A stretch of 64,000 bases of DNA from Globodera rostochiensis (lineage: Eukaryota; Nematoda; Chromadorea; Rhabditida; Heteroderidae): assembly GCA_018350325.1 (NCBI GenBank), contig JAEVLN010000004.1, positions 1,488,001 through 1,552,000 on the forward strand. Reading direction: 5' to 3'. Position 1 is the first letter of the stretch; each line of letters begins with the position of its first letter. The position numbers and the translations under genes are program-made. Shown here in pieces: positions 1-16,030 of this stretch. The notes below the pieces were generated by a model. That model was given only the letters and a program-made list of their open reading frames with translations. It was not told the origin of the DNA and ran no database searches.

Positions 1-1659
1 TTAATTGGAAATCCAAAGAATACAATTCCAATTCCGGGCGACAAACATTGAAATAGGCGTGTTTGAGGATGTCCTTGGCGGAGATTCTGTCAACGGGGTT
101 ATAGGCGAACATTTTCTATAGAAATTGGCCAATGTCAATTTTAACGCCAAACTTTAAACTGACCAAAAGCAACTGAAGGCCCAATTCGTCGAGTGTGGAG
201 CCGCGCATTTTGGCGCTCAAATGGTTTCCACTCCATTTGGGGAAGGTCGGCCTGTAGTCGGGCAATTGGGTGCAGCCCTCCCAAATTGCTTCGTTTGGTG
301 TTGCCAAAATTCTAAAAAACAAAAACTGAAAGTAAATTAAAGCTCGTCCGTCGTCCACCAGAGAGTGACCGGAAAATGCGGAAGAGCTGGTCGATTTCGG
401 AGTCGCCTTGGAACAGAGGCTTTTTGCGCGACATTTCGGCAAAAATGCAGCCGATGCTCCAAATGTCGATGCCGGTTGAATAGCGGGCAGCCCCCAGCAG
501 CACTTCGGGCGCACGGTACCAAAGTGTGACGACCTATAAAATTCGGGGGGACAAATGTGGAGAAGAGATGCGGCTTCATTTAACGTCTCCAAAACCGGTG
601 TAAACCAACAAAATTTGTAACATTTGTAAACACTTTTTTAAACAGAAATTCAAAAGCAATTTAATCTATAGAGATTGATTATGAGTCGGAATGTATACTG
701 AGTTCGGAATTAGATTCGGACAAATGCCGAACTCCTACAGGCGCACGTCCCAACTCCAAACGCATCATCCCCCCCCCCCCCCCCGCAAATAAAACCTCGT
801 GTGTATAGGCGCGAATTGGAATTCCGACGGCACGGGCCAGTCCAAAGTCGGCCAATTTGATCACCTGCCCTTCCGGGTCGACGAGCAAATTCTAAACAAA
901 GTAAATAAAAACTGTGAATAACCCCAATAAGTATAGAAAAGGTCACACCACTAAGTTTTAAGCGTTTTGTGAGGACGACAAGTCCCCCCCCCCACATTTT
1001 CATTTTGTTAAAAAAATAAGCATTTTTCTTTTTTCTTTTTTTTTGCTTTTTTTTGTGTGGCGTGAGGCCCTTGAATGAAATAAACTGCAGGAAAATAACC
1101 TGTGGCTTCAAGTCTCTGTGCAGAACGCGGCGTTGATGGCAAAAGCACATGGCCTGGCAAATCTGAAGAGTTTGATCCGAATGATCAAAAAAGCGCTTTT
1201 CGAGTGCCTCGCTCACAACGTTTCTGAGGGGGATCACTCGCCTGAAAGAGGAAGCTCTTCAGCATTTGCACTTCCATGCCGGCCGGGTCGCACATGTTGT
1301 CGAGGAAGCGTTTCAGGTCCATCTGACAGAACTCGAAGATGAGGTACAGGCGGTTCTCCTGCATGATCACGTCCTCCAAGCAGACGATGTTCGGATGGCG
1401 CAGCTCGAGCAGCATGGAAATCTCGCGGATGGCTGTCGATGGTACGCCCTCATCTTCACTCTCCAGCCGGATCTTCTTCATCGCCACAAATTTGCCCGTC
1501 TTCTTCTCCTTCCCCTTGTACACGATGCCGTATGTGCCTGAACCGGACATCATAACATATTTTTGGACTTCTGATCAGTCAGTCCCATGGCAAACCTTCG
1601 CCGATTTTGTCGATTTTCACAAAATCTTCTAAAGTCCGGCCTTTGTTCTGCGATAGCAT
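1..1659 (-). CDS. cdk-1: Cyclin-dependent kinase 1 (CDK1/Cdc2), 3' end cut by window edge
   Basis: Mitotic serine/threonine kinase that acts with cyclin partners to drive cell-cycle transitions. Exons, read on the minus strand: 1659-1596, 1537-1242, 1162-1100, 891-796, 533-370, 311-164 and 115 to beyond base 1. Visible motifs are the glycine loop GEGTYG (about residues 20-25), the ATP lysine in VAMKK, PSTAIRE (about 54-60), HRDLKPQN (about 135-142), DFG (about 156-158), the T-loop Thr in AYTHEVVTLWYR, and [13 protein letters not shown]. The PSTAIRE helix together with the T-loop sequence points to CDK1 rather than CDK2/5, by remembered family conservation. The start is the ATG at 1659, which puts a normal short N-terminus before the glycine loop. 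Intron 1 splits a glycine codon of that loop. Intron 2 (1163-1241) begins with GC, not GT. The reading frame is still open at base 1, so the last residues lie outside the window. Confidence 0.95.
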
Positions 1660-2563
1660 TTGTTTATGCAAAATATGTAAAAACAAAATGCTTAAAAAAC
1701 AAAAGCACGTTTTAACAACTTATTGGCTTTCTCACTAATTATAATTGCTAAGAAAAAGAAATGTTTTGGGTGGGCTTTTTGTTTAGCTAATTCGTACCAA
1801 CTTGAATGTGACCAGCTGTCATTTCTTCAATTAAAAAAAAGTAAAAATTTGTTTAGCGCATTTTTATTTTATAATTTTTAGCGTCAACTTGTCGAAGTTA
1901 AATAAACATAAAAGCGCTTTCAGGAATTCGTTTCAAAACTTTTTTTTAAAATTTGAATGATTTAAGATACGCTCAAAAGTATTCGTTTCAATGCTGCTTT
2001 TTAAAATTTGAATGACTTAATATACGCTCAAAAGTATTCGTTTCAATTCTAGTTCTTTTAAAATTTGAATGACATAAACTACGCTTGAGGTTTTCGTTTT
2101 TTTTATATTTTGGAGCACTTCTAACGCGTTAAAGCCAAGTTTTAGGATCCGTTCACAAATAAAAGCACAACTCAATGTTCATCATTTATTTTTATGTACG
2201 TGTCACGGGGTGCTTCTCTGTTACTGTGTAAAATCAATCCAGCAGAAGCATATATTGGCGTGGTCAAACAATAACAACAACAATAATTGTTCATTGTAAA
2301 TGGAAGAAGCTAGGGATGGATATCTCAACGAATTTTAAAATCTATCTCGAGAATGGCAACCCAAGCCAAGTTCCGTGCACATGAGGATGCCAAGTAATTA
2401 TCACATATTCCAAAAACAGTAATAATTCCCCGGCTATAACGGAATAAAGATAATAAAAGTAGGGATGTCAACGGGGGGGGGGGGATGTGATGTTATTCAT
2501 CTATGCCTAAAACAAACATCGCAGCACAACTCCTCCAGCCGGCAGCAGCAACAACGGCATTCA
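1660..2563. other. Intergenic region between cdk-1 and dld-1
   Basis: No coding exon was found. It holds the cdk-1 upstream region (AT-rich, no clear TATA element that I would defend), a three-copy 55-bp tandem repeat (listed separately), and the 3' flank of dld-1 with a poly-G run at about 2475-2484. There are small CAA and CAG tracts at about 2268-2285 and 2540-2556. Confidence 0.6.
1926..2090. repeat. Three 55-bp direct tandem repeats
   Basis: Copies begin with ATTCGTTTCA at 1926, 1981 and 2036, a period of exactly 55 bp. Each continues with a T-run, AAAATTTGAATGA and a variant of TACGCTCAAAAGT. The copies diverge by scattered substitutions, and the third degenerates at its end. No coding role is visible. 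Confidence 0.85.
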
Positions 2564-5086
<2,523 letters not shown>

Positions 5087-5622
5087 GTGAAAGCACGTTT
5101 AGATGTTTGAACTGATCAGCTTAAAGCCAATGAAAGGATTTAATAAAATTGATATGTATGAATAGCAAAATATGACATGACAGGAAAGCGACAACGAATG
5201 AAAGTTCAATCAAAAAATATCATTCTCAATCAAGATCAACAGAAACGGGCATAAAAAAAAATATCATTCTCAATCAAGATCAACAGAAACGGGCATAAAA
5301 ACATAATAAGGTTCCTCACAGCTTATAGGGATTTATGAAATTGACACATACGTTCTTTGTTGAGGGGATAATTTTAAAATTTCAGAGAAATTTAATTGAA
5401 AAACTGAACCTTATTTGTTAGCCTGAACCGCCGAAACGGGCACGGCCGAATTATCAAAGTGTTGTAAAATCATTCCATTTTTTCTTTCTTTTTTAATTTC
5501 TTTTACTAACAGAACGCCAAAAAACCAAATATTTTGTCAATTCCAAAAAAAAAGGCTAAACCGTTCAGTCCGGTTCTTATTTTTCTGCACAATACTCAAA
5601 ACCACCAACAATATCAACACAA
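5087..5622. other. Divergent intergenic region (shared 5' flank)
   Basis: About 540 bp between the start codons of dld-1 (minus) and the gene at 5623 (plus), so it must hold both promoters. It is AT-rich. The only clear structure is a two-copy 44-bp direct repeat (5213-5300). No core promoter motif is convincing. Confidence 0.55.
5213..5300. repeat. Two 44-bp direct tandem repeats
   Basis: TATCATTCTCAATCAAGATC and the following CAACAGAAACGGGCATAAAA occur at about 5218 and again 44 bp later, nearly identical, each preceded by an A-run. They lie in the shared upstream region of two divergent genes. Confidence 0.85.
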
Positions 5623-7352
5623 ATGAGTAAGCGTACGCACACTGAGGTTAGAGCTGTTTGACAAGTTTTTATGAATTAATAAGTAGATTTCTTTAGTCAA
5701 CAATCGTTTTAATGTGGTTTTTGAAAAAATGAAATACAAAAAATGGTTGTGAATTTTTAAGAAATTCGATTATTCGATATCATTTAATTTTATCGAATTA
5801 AAAATTACAAATTAAAGGCTGTCAACAGCATACATTTGAAGCTGATCGATGTTGAAGGCGATGCTGGTGAACAACAAAAGAAAGAAAAGTCAAAAACTAT
5901 AGGCATCTTCCCTGGCTCCAATTATGGAGAAACAAAGGTAATTGCATCACAAAACATTTCGAAATAATCTGAAAATTGCGATTTTTCAAAACTAATAATT
6001 TTATGCGTTCGGTCGACAGGTCTTATTTTTAGCGCATTCAACTGGGCACCGACAGCACTTTGCCTATTGACGGGAGCGCACTGAGCACAATTGCCATCCA
6101 TGGCATGCAAAATTGGATGGACGGCATTGGCACAGAAGTTGTGCAATGTCTGAGCAAGTTGGCGGAGCAGCAGGGGACGGACCAAAAATTGCGGGAACGA
6201 CGCAAGTACTGCTTGAACTTTGCGCTTTCCTTTGCGTTCAGAGGTTGGTGCAATGCAACAGTTTTTGGATTTATTTTTATTTTTTGAAAAAAACCTTACA
6301 TTTTAGACGAACAAGAAGGCACTTTTGGCAAGAATTTGTCCACTTTGTTGGCAGTTCCCGGACTTTTGCACTCTGTCGGGGCATTCAGCTACTCCGAAGG
6401 TGGCAATCTGGCTGAGTTCCTTGCCCGCTTCCCTCAACTGCTCGCGGAGCCAAACTTTCCGGAACGGTACGATGTGCATGTTTACTGTGAGAACGACACG
6501 CTCGTTGAGGTTTTCTTAAAAACCAAGCTTTTTTACATTTTTTCCCCCCGACTAGGATTATTTTGCGGATGTGAAGCATTGGGTCATCGAGATGAACAAA
6601 CCATTGGTGCAGAAAGAGGCAAAAAAGACGGTTCGCCAATGTCGTCTCAAATTTGTAATCGATCGAGCAGACACAGCGGAGGAGATGCTCAAACTGTTCA
6701 AAGAAGTGCGTTTTTATATTATGATTTTTATTTTAGTTTACGGCAATTTTTTGCGCAGGACTTTGACAAGGCAAACAATGCGACAACGGACGGAAGAACA
6801 TTCGTTGTCCGAATTGACTGCCCGGGCTTCTCGCTGGACGAATTTTGCGTTAACAATGACAAAACTGGCGAGGTGTGTACTCTAAAAAAAGAAGAAGCTT
6901 CAACTGCATGTTCAATTTGCTACCATTTTATGATCCAAATTTGTATTGAATAATGGCTGATACTTCCCATTTTTGTCAAGGTGTTGGCACTTGCATTCAA
7001 ATGCGCCCAGGTGTTGAAGGCGGACAATGATGATGAGGAAATGACAAATGACAACGGAGAGATGACGTCGGACAGGACAGCGGCGCCGGAAGGGAAGAAG
7101 AGTCGTTGTGCGGGAGAAAGCAAAAAGAATGGGGAGGCGGAAGATGAAGCGGTAAGCATTGCAACTTTGATTCTTCCCTTATCTCGAGAATAATTTTTGA
7201 CAAAAATTTCGTAACAGGAAGATGATGACGGAGAGGAATCGGTGGTGGAGTGGAAGACGTACCAGCTGGTCCGTTGTCCACCCGCAGAGTTGGAGCAGTT
7301 GTCTGCCATTGAAGTGCCTTTCCTGAACCGTTCGCTGTCCATCATTTACTGA
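5623..7352 (+). CDS. Unrecognised protein, 375 residues
   Basis: I do not recognise the family. Eight exons whose phases all agree: 5623-5646, 5818-5937, 6033-6243, 6307-6509, 6556-6705, 6759-6872, 6981-7151, 7218-7352. Exon 1 encodes only MSKRTHTE and is the weakest call. It was chosen because the exon-2 frame has no ATG, and a clean donor (GAG|GTTAGA) pairs with an acceptor just before exon 2. The protein looks globular and soluble, with no signal peptide or membrane segment. It includes a stretch with SALSTIAIHGMQNW (about residues 58-71), a mixed middle, and a strongly acidic, Lys-rich linker (about residues 280-330, with repeated D/E next to KKSR) before a short tail ending FLNRSLSIIY. 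The linker might be disordered or nuclear; that is inference. The gene is transcribed away from dld-1. Confidence 0.78.
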
Positions 7353-7998
7353 ATGGACCTTTCACGTCGTTTCAGCTTCAAAAACCCAGCCAATATAGTG
7401 AATTGAACAATCTTTGTCACCTTTTTCATACTTTTAGTGTTTCTTTTTATTGTTGTTCCCATAATTACTCAATTCGTCATCATGCTGCCTTTTAACCTTC
7501 GCAACAAAGCCTCACTCTATTGCCTTTACCACCTCTGCCCCTATCCCAGAAAGATATTTTTGAATAAATTTTGTTTGGAGAGCCCTCCAAGATATGAAAC
7601 CTGCTTTAACACCTGCCGGTAACCGGGCAACATAAAATCGGGCCAGGTGGGTTTTTTTAATATTTTGGCGGAGCGTGGAGACTTTCCGGAGTGCATTTTT
7701 TAAATTATAATCGGAAATTCCACCAAAATCATAATTTCACCGGTTTTTATTAATATAAAAACAAATATACATAATTGCAATACAAATGACATCATCGGGG
7801 TGTGGAAATAAGAAAGATCACAGATTAGCTGACAATGAACAATACATATTTAACATATTATGGTCTTCGATATTTCTGAATAATTCTCATCCATCCGACT
7901 GCCATTGAACGCGATTCCCTCAATATGCACAAACACTTCGATTCTTACTGCCTGAAAATGTTAAAAAATATTTAAGGGAACATTTTTTTTCAACTTGC
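7353..7998. other. Convergent intergenic region
   Basis: The 3' flanks of the plus-strand gene ending at 7352 and the minus-strand ankyrin gene ending at 7999. AT-rich with no exon-like sequence. The stretch at about 7786-7885 resembles about 10437-10560 downstream of the second ankyrin gene (shared ...GATCACAGATTAGCTG...CAATGAACA), so the tandem duplication extended into 3' flanking DNA. Confidence 0.6.
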
Positions 7999-9882
7999 CT
8001 AGGGATTTGGATTCGCTTGCTGGGTAGCGGCGACACGCAGAATTTCCACAATTTCAACATAGCCTTGTTCGGTGGCAAAATCCATTGCTGTTTTGCCTTA
8101 AACGGGGGATTCCGATTTGTATTAATCAGATGTAGAAAACTTTCTTCCCCACCTCTTTCGTTCGTCCGATCAATGCGTGCACCCATCAGCAACAAAAAGC
8201 GCACCGCGTCGACGCTGCCGCCTTTCGATGCGAACATCAACGGCGTGGTTCCAAAGACAGTCACACGTTCAATGTTCGCGCCATTCCCGACGAGCAAAAT
8301 GACTGAAAATGAAAAGGCATTGCCGTGATCATCCCCCAATGATTTGCACTAGATGACTGACCAATGTCCGTATATCCCAGAGCGGATGCGTACATCGTCG
8401 GTGTGCGGCCATTGCTTGTCTCTTGGTCAACATCAGCGCCTGCCTCCAGCAACAGTTGACACACCTCCAAATGACCTCCTCCAATTGCGCATACCAGTGC
8501 AAATACGTTTCCTGAAAACGTTGTCACGTTTTTCCAAAGCCCACAAACACCCGCCTGTATCGTCCGTTTCCCCAGTACGTGCACCATTGATGAGCAAACA
8601 GCGCACAATTCCCAGATCCCCAACTTTCGATGCGAACATCAATGCGGTGTGCCCGTCCCAATCCGCAAGATTTATGTTGGCGCCATTCTCGACGAGCAAA
8701 GCAACTAAAAAATGTTTATTGAATAAATCACCACCTAAATTGAAGAAGTTTGGCCCTTTAGTTGACCCCCCCCCCTCCCCTCAAAGGTCCGATCTTGAAT
8801 CTCTGACCAATGTCCGCTTGTTCCTTTATGCATGCGCACATCAACGGTGTAATGTCATTGATTGACTCTTGGTTCACGTCAGCGCCTGCCGCCACCAACT
8901 CGCGGCAAACATCCAAATGGCCTCCCCCAATTGCGCATATCAGTGCAAATACGGTTCCTGTAAAATTGAAATGCGATTTTTTTCTCGAAAGTCGACAGAA
9001 AAACACCCGCCTGATCTGTCTCTATGATGAGTGCGTGCGCCCTTGAAGAGTAAAAAGTGCACAACGTCTGGCTGAAACCGTTAAATTTTGATTAGTTTTC
9101 ATCGAATCTAATATGTATCCACCTTTCCATTGACTGATGCACCCATCAACGGGGTGTGCCCGTCGCTATCTGCAAGTTCAATGTCCGCACCATTTTCGAC
9201 GAGAAAAATGACTAAAATGGGACGAATGTTGATCAAATGACAAGTGTTTGGACTGACCGATGCCCAAATGGCCGTTGAAGGATGCAAGCAGCAGCGGAGT
9301 CTCGTCGCTGTCTGTTCCCCGGTTGACATCGGCCCCTTTGGCGACTAATTGTCGGCACACTTCCAGATGACCGTTGGCGGCCGCGAACCAAAGCGGGAAG
9401 ACTTAAAAAACAACCAAAATGTTATGCCAGAAATCAACAAAATTTTGTGCCTACTCATTTCGGTTTCGTCGTCTACAACAGCAGTTGACGGTTGACGTGG
9501 ATCTGCTCCCTTCTCCAACTGATTGAAAAGTTGTTCAAATTTCGCGAAATTTCGGCGTCTACCAAAAGGGTGACGACTTCGTCGTGTCCTTCAATCACCG
9601 CAAAAGACAGTGCAGTTCCACGGCTGTCCTCGTCAGGGGGATATTCCATGTGAAGCAAACGTTGCAACTCGTCGTCACTGAGCGTATCGATCAGTTCGCG
9701 CAATTGGTTGATGTCACCCTCGATTGCGAATGTGAAGAATTGTTCGGTTTTGAGCTTGGACGCATCAGACTGAAACGAAACAAATAATGATTTTACAAAT
9801 GCTTATGAAGTTTTTTTTTAAAACCAACCGAGAAGAAGTTGACAACGGAAGTTGGGAGAATGGAGGACAGCAATTGACCCAT
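7999..9882 (-). CDS. Ankyrin-repeat protein A (438 residues), tandem paralogue of B
   Basis: Soluble ankyrin-repeat protein; the partner is unknown. Eleven exons on the minus strand: 9882-9829, 9769-9563, 9518-9455, 9401-9258, 9211-9123, 9071-9011, 8957-8808, 8704-8555, 8511-8362, 8302-8153, 8096-7999. Ankyrin signatures recur: GHLEVCRQLVAKGADVN, DGHTPLMGAS, GGGHLDVCRELVAAGADVNQ, GHTALMFASKVGDLGIVRCL, GGGHLEVCQLLLEAGADVDQ. It starts MGQLLS, fitting an N-myristoylation consensus (Gly2, Ser6). Exons 7-10 are all exactly 150 bp with phase-1 boundaries, so repeats can be duplicated without shifting frame; A has one more such pair than B. Introns 6 (8958-9010) and 8 (8512-8554) are GC-AG, while intron 10 at the equivalent place is GT-AG. 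GT at those sites would break the frame. Ends QANPNP. Confidence 0.85.
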
Positions 9883-10592
9883 CACAGAATAGTGAAACGG
9901 CTAGTAGATAAATAAAACAATGATTTGAGACGAGCTTTTATTGTGTGCAACTCGTTTTATAGGCACAATTTCCGAAAATAATTCCTTGGCGAAATGTTTC
10001 AAAAATGTAATAATTTTTGGGAATTTTTATCACAAAAACCGTTAAAATTTAGTGGGTAGGTGGGGCCACCTGTCAAACCCAAACATCTGGATAACAGCTA
10101 AAAATCAAGAAAATCTGATAATGGCGTAGTGTTCAAAATAGGTATACAATCCTTACAAATTTCGATTGTAAAATGCATCGAATTTAAGTCCAATCAGTTG
10201 GCCAGTTTTGAAAAAAGAAATTTGTGAGCTTACTGAATTTCGCAAATTAGCCCGATATGCTTGAAAAGCAACATATTTGTACTACTTGAACATCGCCAAT
10301 ATAAGGTGGGAACCCCCCGATCTATTGGCATCAAATTTGGATTAATTTATACTTCTTCTGGTACCATTCAAAGCTTCGCGGGTTATTTATATGAATGTCA
10401 ATTACATACATAGGTAGTTTAATGAATACAAATGAGATTATCGGGGTTTGAAGTCAGGAAGATCACAGATTAGCTGTCAATGAACATGAAATGGTAATGG
10501 CACTTGTTAAATGATTAAATCGGTTGATATCTTCTGAATAATTCTCATCCATCTGACAGCCTTTGTCAATATCACACATCGATTCTGTTTTT
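9883..10592. other. Intergenic region between ankyrin genes A and B
   Basis: Upstream of gene A and downstream of gene B. AT-rich, no exon found. The segment from about 10437 shares short matches with the 3' flank of gene A, consistent with tandem duplication. Confidence 0.55.
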
Positions 10593-12449
10593 CTACTCAT
10601 TTGGGCCCATCTGTTCGACAGCGGCACGAAGAATTTGCACAATTTCTGTTTTGCGATGATCGATGGCCAAGCGCATTGCCGTTTTGCCTTAATTGAGGCG
10701 TATTTCAATAACAAAAAGAACGACTTCTGATCCAAAATTTTCCTCCCCCCACCTGCGCTGTTTGTTCGATCAGTGCGTGCACCCTTTGACAGCAGAAATC
10801 GGAGCGTATCGACCCGCCCTTTCTTTGCTGCGTACATCAACGCCGTGTTTCCGTAGTTCACTTCTTCTATCACGGCACCGTCGACGATAAAAACGGCTAA
10901 GTTTCGGCCTTCTACCACACGACGTCGTCCAATGTTCGCACCAGTGATGTTTCCGCGAACCGTCGCATGTTCAATGTTCGCACCGTTTTCGACGAGAAAA
11001 GTGACTAAAAAAAAGGGGGGGGGGAACAGGAGTTTTGTTTCAGTTTTGGAGACTAACTGACCAATGGGTGTATGTCCCAGATAGCAAGCGCACATCAAAG
11101 ATGTGAAGCCGGTGTTTGTGGCCTGATTCACATCAGCGTCTGACTCCAGCAACAGTTGACACAACGCCAAACTGCCTGCTTTGACAGCCATCAGAAGTGA
11201 AAAATCATCTCCTGAAAATGGAAAAAACAAAAATTTTGATTTAAAAAAATTGGCCTAGAAGAGAGTTCTGGAACTGAACCAAACAGAACATCCATCAAAA
11301 ATAAAAAGCCCGCCTGTGAAGTTCGTCTGATCAACGCTTGCACCATTGGAGAGCAAATAGCGCACAACTTCCACCTGAATTAGTTGGAAAGATTATTTCA
11401 GGGAATTCGGGCTTCGAAATTGAAGTCACCCGTCGAGTTGCCGCTGCGAGCATCATGGCTGCGTAACCTTCGCTATTTTGAAGTCCAACGTTTGCACCAT
11501 TCTCGACGAGAAGAGTGACTAAAATAGGGAAAAGGAATTAGGTTATTGAAAGCATCAATTCAAATGAGAGCTCTTAATGATATTAATAAAATAACACCAT
11601 TTGAACTCCAAAATTGGGCGGGACTTCAGAGAAGTTTTTAAAAATGAATGTTTTGCAAATGTGCCACTGGAAAACAATAAAAGTGCCGACCAATGTCTAA
11701 GCAGTCCATGTAGCTTGCAATATGCAGCGGAGTCTCGCCCGAGTCTGTTCCGCCGTCGACGTATGCCCCAAATGCAAGCAGTTGACGGCACACTTCCAAA
11801 TGACGTTTGGCGACAGCAAGCCAAAGCGGAAGGACGTCTAAAAAAAGGGAAAATTTTGAAAAATAATCTTAACCAATGGGAGAGACGACTCTGTTTTAAA
11901 AAATTTCATGTATTCTTTTACAAAACAAATTTGGCTTATGGCCCATCGGCCTCACTGAAAGGCTTACACTGTTTCAAAAAGAATGAACAATGTACGCTAA
12001 TTTTAATTGCTCACAAATTTGGGGGAACTCCAATGAAGCAGCGTAAAGGTACGTCTCATTTGGATCTGCTCCCTTCTCCAACTGAAAAAATGGAAGAAAA
12101 TGAGTAACAAAATTTGCATTTTCGATGTGTCTACCAAAAGGCCGACAAGTTCAGCGTGTCCTTTTATGATGGCGATGATAAGTCCAGTCCGACGGTCGCG
12201 CACCTCTGCGAATGGAGGGAATTGCATGTGCAGCAAACTCCACAATTCGTCGCCACTGAGCGCAGTGAGCAGCACACGCAGTTGTTCAACATCGCCTTCG
12301 TGAATGTACTTGATGAATTGAAGGGTTTGCATACCAAACTGAAATGGGAGGGGACAATGCTAAATGATGCCTGAAAATGTTACACCAACCAATTCAAAGT
12401 AGATGTTGGCAACGGAAGTTGGCACAGTGGAGGACGGCAATTGGCCCAT
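10593..12449 (-). CDS. Ankyrin-repeat protein B (374 residues), tandem paralogue of A
   Basis: Nine exons on the minus strand: 12449-12390, 12338-12135, 12081-12015, 11837-11691, 11518-11430, 11374-11314, 11211-11062, 11004-10753, 10687-10593. Exon order and phases match gene A, minus one 150+150-bp exon pair. It starts MGQLPS, again a possible N-myristoylation site. Ankyrin motifs include HAELVGLLLEKGADPNE (across an intron), RHLEVCRQLLAFGAYVD and GRVDTLRFLLSKGARTDR. Intron 6 (11212-11313) is GC-AG at the same position as in gene A. Exon 8 is 252 bp instead of 150. The extra 34 codons (about 10850-10960) include a second GANIG and a second valine-rich start resembling the module's own beginning, so it seems an imperfect partial duplication; no frame-keeping intron removes it. 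Exon 3 uses a donor 33 bases beyond where gene A's would map. Confidence 0.84.
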
Positions 12450-12765
12450 CACAGAAGCGGCAAATTGCTGACGCTTGAAACGACTGGGCGACAAACTAAG
12501 AATAAGAGAAATAAATGTTTGGGACGGATAAAGAAATTCAAAATGTGCGAATCTTTTATAGGGCACATTTTGACAAAACTTTTAAATTCCTAACCCAATT
12601 AGGCCTGCTAGAGTTCAGATGAAAACAAAAAATACTTGATCGTGTTCAAATTGCTTGTATTTTTTGTCCGGATAAATTTTTTCCAAGTTTTTCTTGTTTA
12701 CGTTCAATACATCTCGTTAAATGTGAGTCAAAAATAAACGCTTTTGGAGGGATCCGGAAAGCATG

Positions 12766-12993
12766 GAGGAAATGTCGTATTTTGGGTTACTGGATGAAGT
12801 GTCGCGTGGAGGAAATGTCGCGTGGATGAAGTGTCGTTTTGGTTAGTGGATGAAGTGTCGTATTTTGGGTTAGTGGGATGAAGTGTCGTCTTTGGTTAGT
12901 GGATGAAGTGTCGTTTTGGTTAGTGGATGAAGTGTCGTTTTGGTTAGTGGATGAAGTGTCGTATTTTGGGTTAGTGGGATGAAGTGTCGCGTG
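12766..12993. repeat. Degenerate tandem repeat, about 24-28 bp unit
   Basis: Repeated GGATGAAGTGTCGT followed by TTTGGTTAGT, with variants (GTATTTTGGGTTAGTG, GCGTGGAGGAAAT). About nine units of slightly varying length. No frame is open through them in a meaningful way. Confidence 0.85.
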
Positions 12994-13048
12994 GTGTCAT
13001 CCTGCCATCAGAACTCTTCTCAAGCTGTTGCACCAAAACCCTGATGCA

Positions 13049-13165
13049 TAGTAGTGCTGCACGAGACCCAAAATTTCCCGAGACTTGACCCCGAGACTCG
13101 AGACCGAGACTTGACCCCGAGACTCGATACCGAGACCGAGACCCAAAAAACCCGAGACTTTTCTT
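13049..13165. repeat. CTCGAGA/GAGACT-rich low-complexity element
   Basis: Begins near GTGCTGCACGAGACC and runs through repeats of CCCGAGACTTGACCCC and GAGACTCGAGACCGAGAC. Similar elements occur in introns of the PAN-ZP gene (about 38338-38420, 39368-39420, 39490-39590, 40665-40700). Confidence 0.75.
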
Positions 13166-13335
13166 TTTTTCTTTAAAATTCTTTGGCTTAAAGACCCATC
13201 GGGGGCTATCAACATCAACGCGCGAGTTCTTTTGAAGGAACAAATTTTTCTTTCATTTTTTTGTGCAGTGCCATGCCACCATTTTTCTCTATTTGGTGTT
13301 TGTTTCAAATTTAGTAAAATGCAAGTTCAGGTAAT

Positions 13336-15860
<2,525 letters not shown>

Positions 15861-16030
15861 ATTTACTACAATTTTTGTAACAAATCATATTGATATTTTG
15901 TTGATTTTTACAAATTTAAAATGTATATATTCGAACAAATTGTTGATTTAGTTATTTTTATTGTTGTTTTTTGACGAATAATATTTGCAATTCTTTGTGT
16001 AAAATTTACAACAATAAAAAATGCACAGAA

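Larger units (their letters stand above)
12450..13335. other. Intergenic region with two low-complexity arrays
   Basis: Divergent space between ankyrin gene B and the sirtuin gene. It holds the GTCG/TTAGTGGATGAA array (12766-12993) and the GAGACT/CTCGAG array (13049-13165), both listed separately. No exon found. Confidence 0.6.

Noticed and set aside
10840..10960. Hidden intron in ankyrin gene B exon 8 (GTTCGC to CTTAG)
   Set aside because: The candidate is 64 bp and its removal causes an early stop. Reading through keeps the frame into the conserved repeat.
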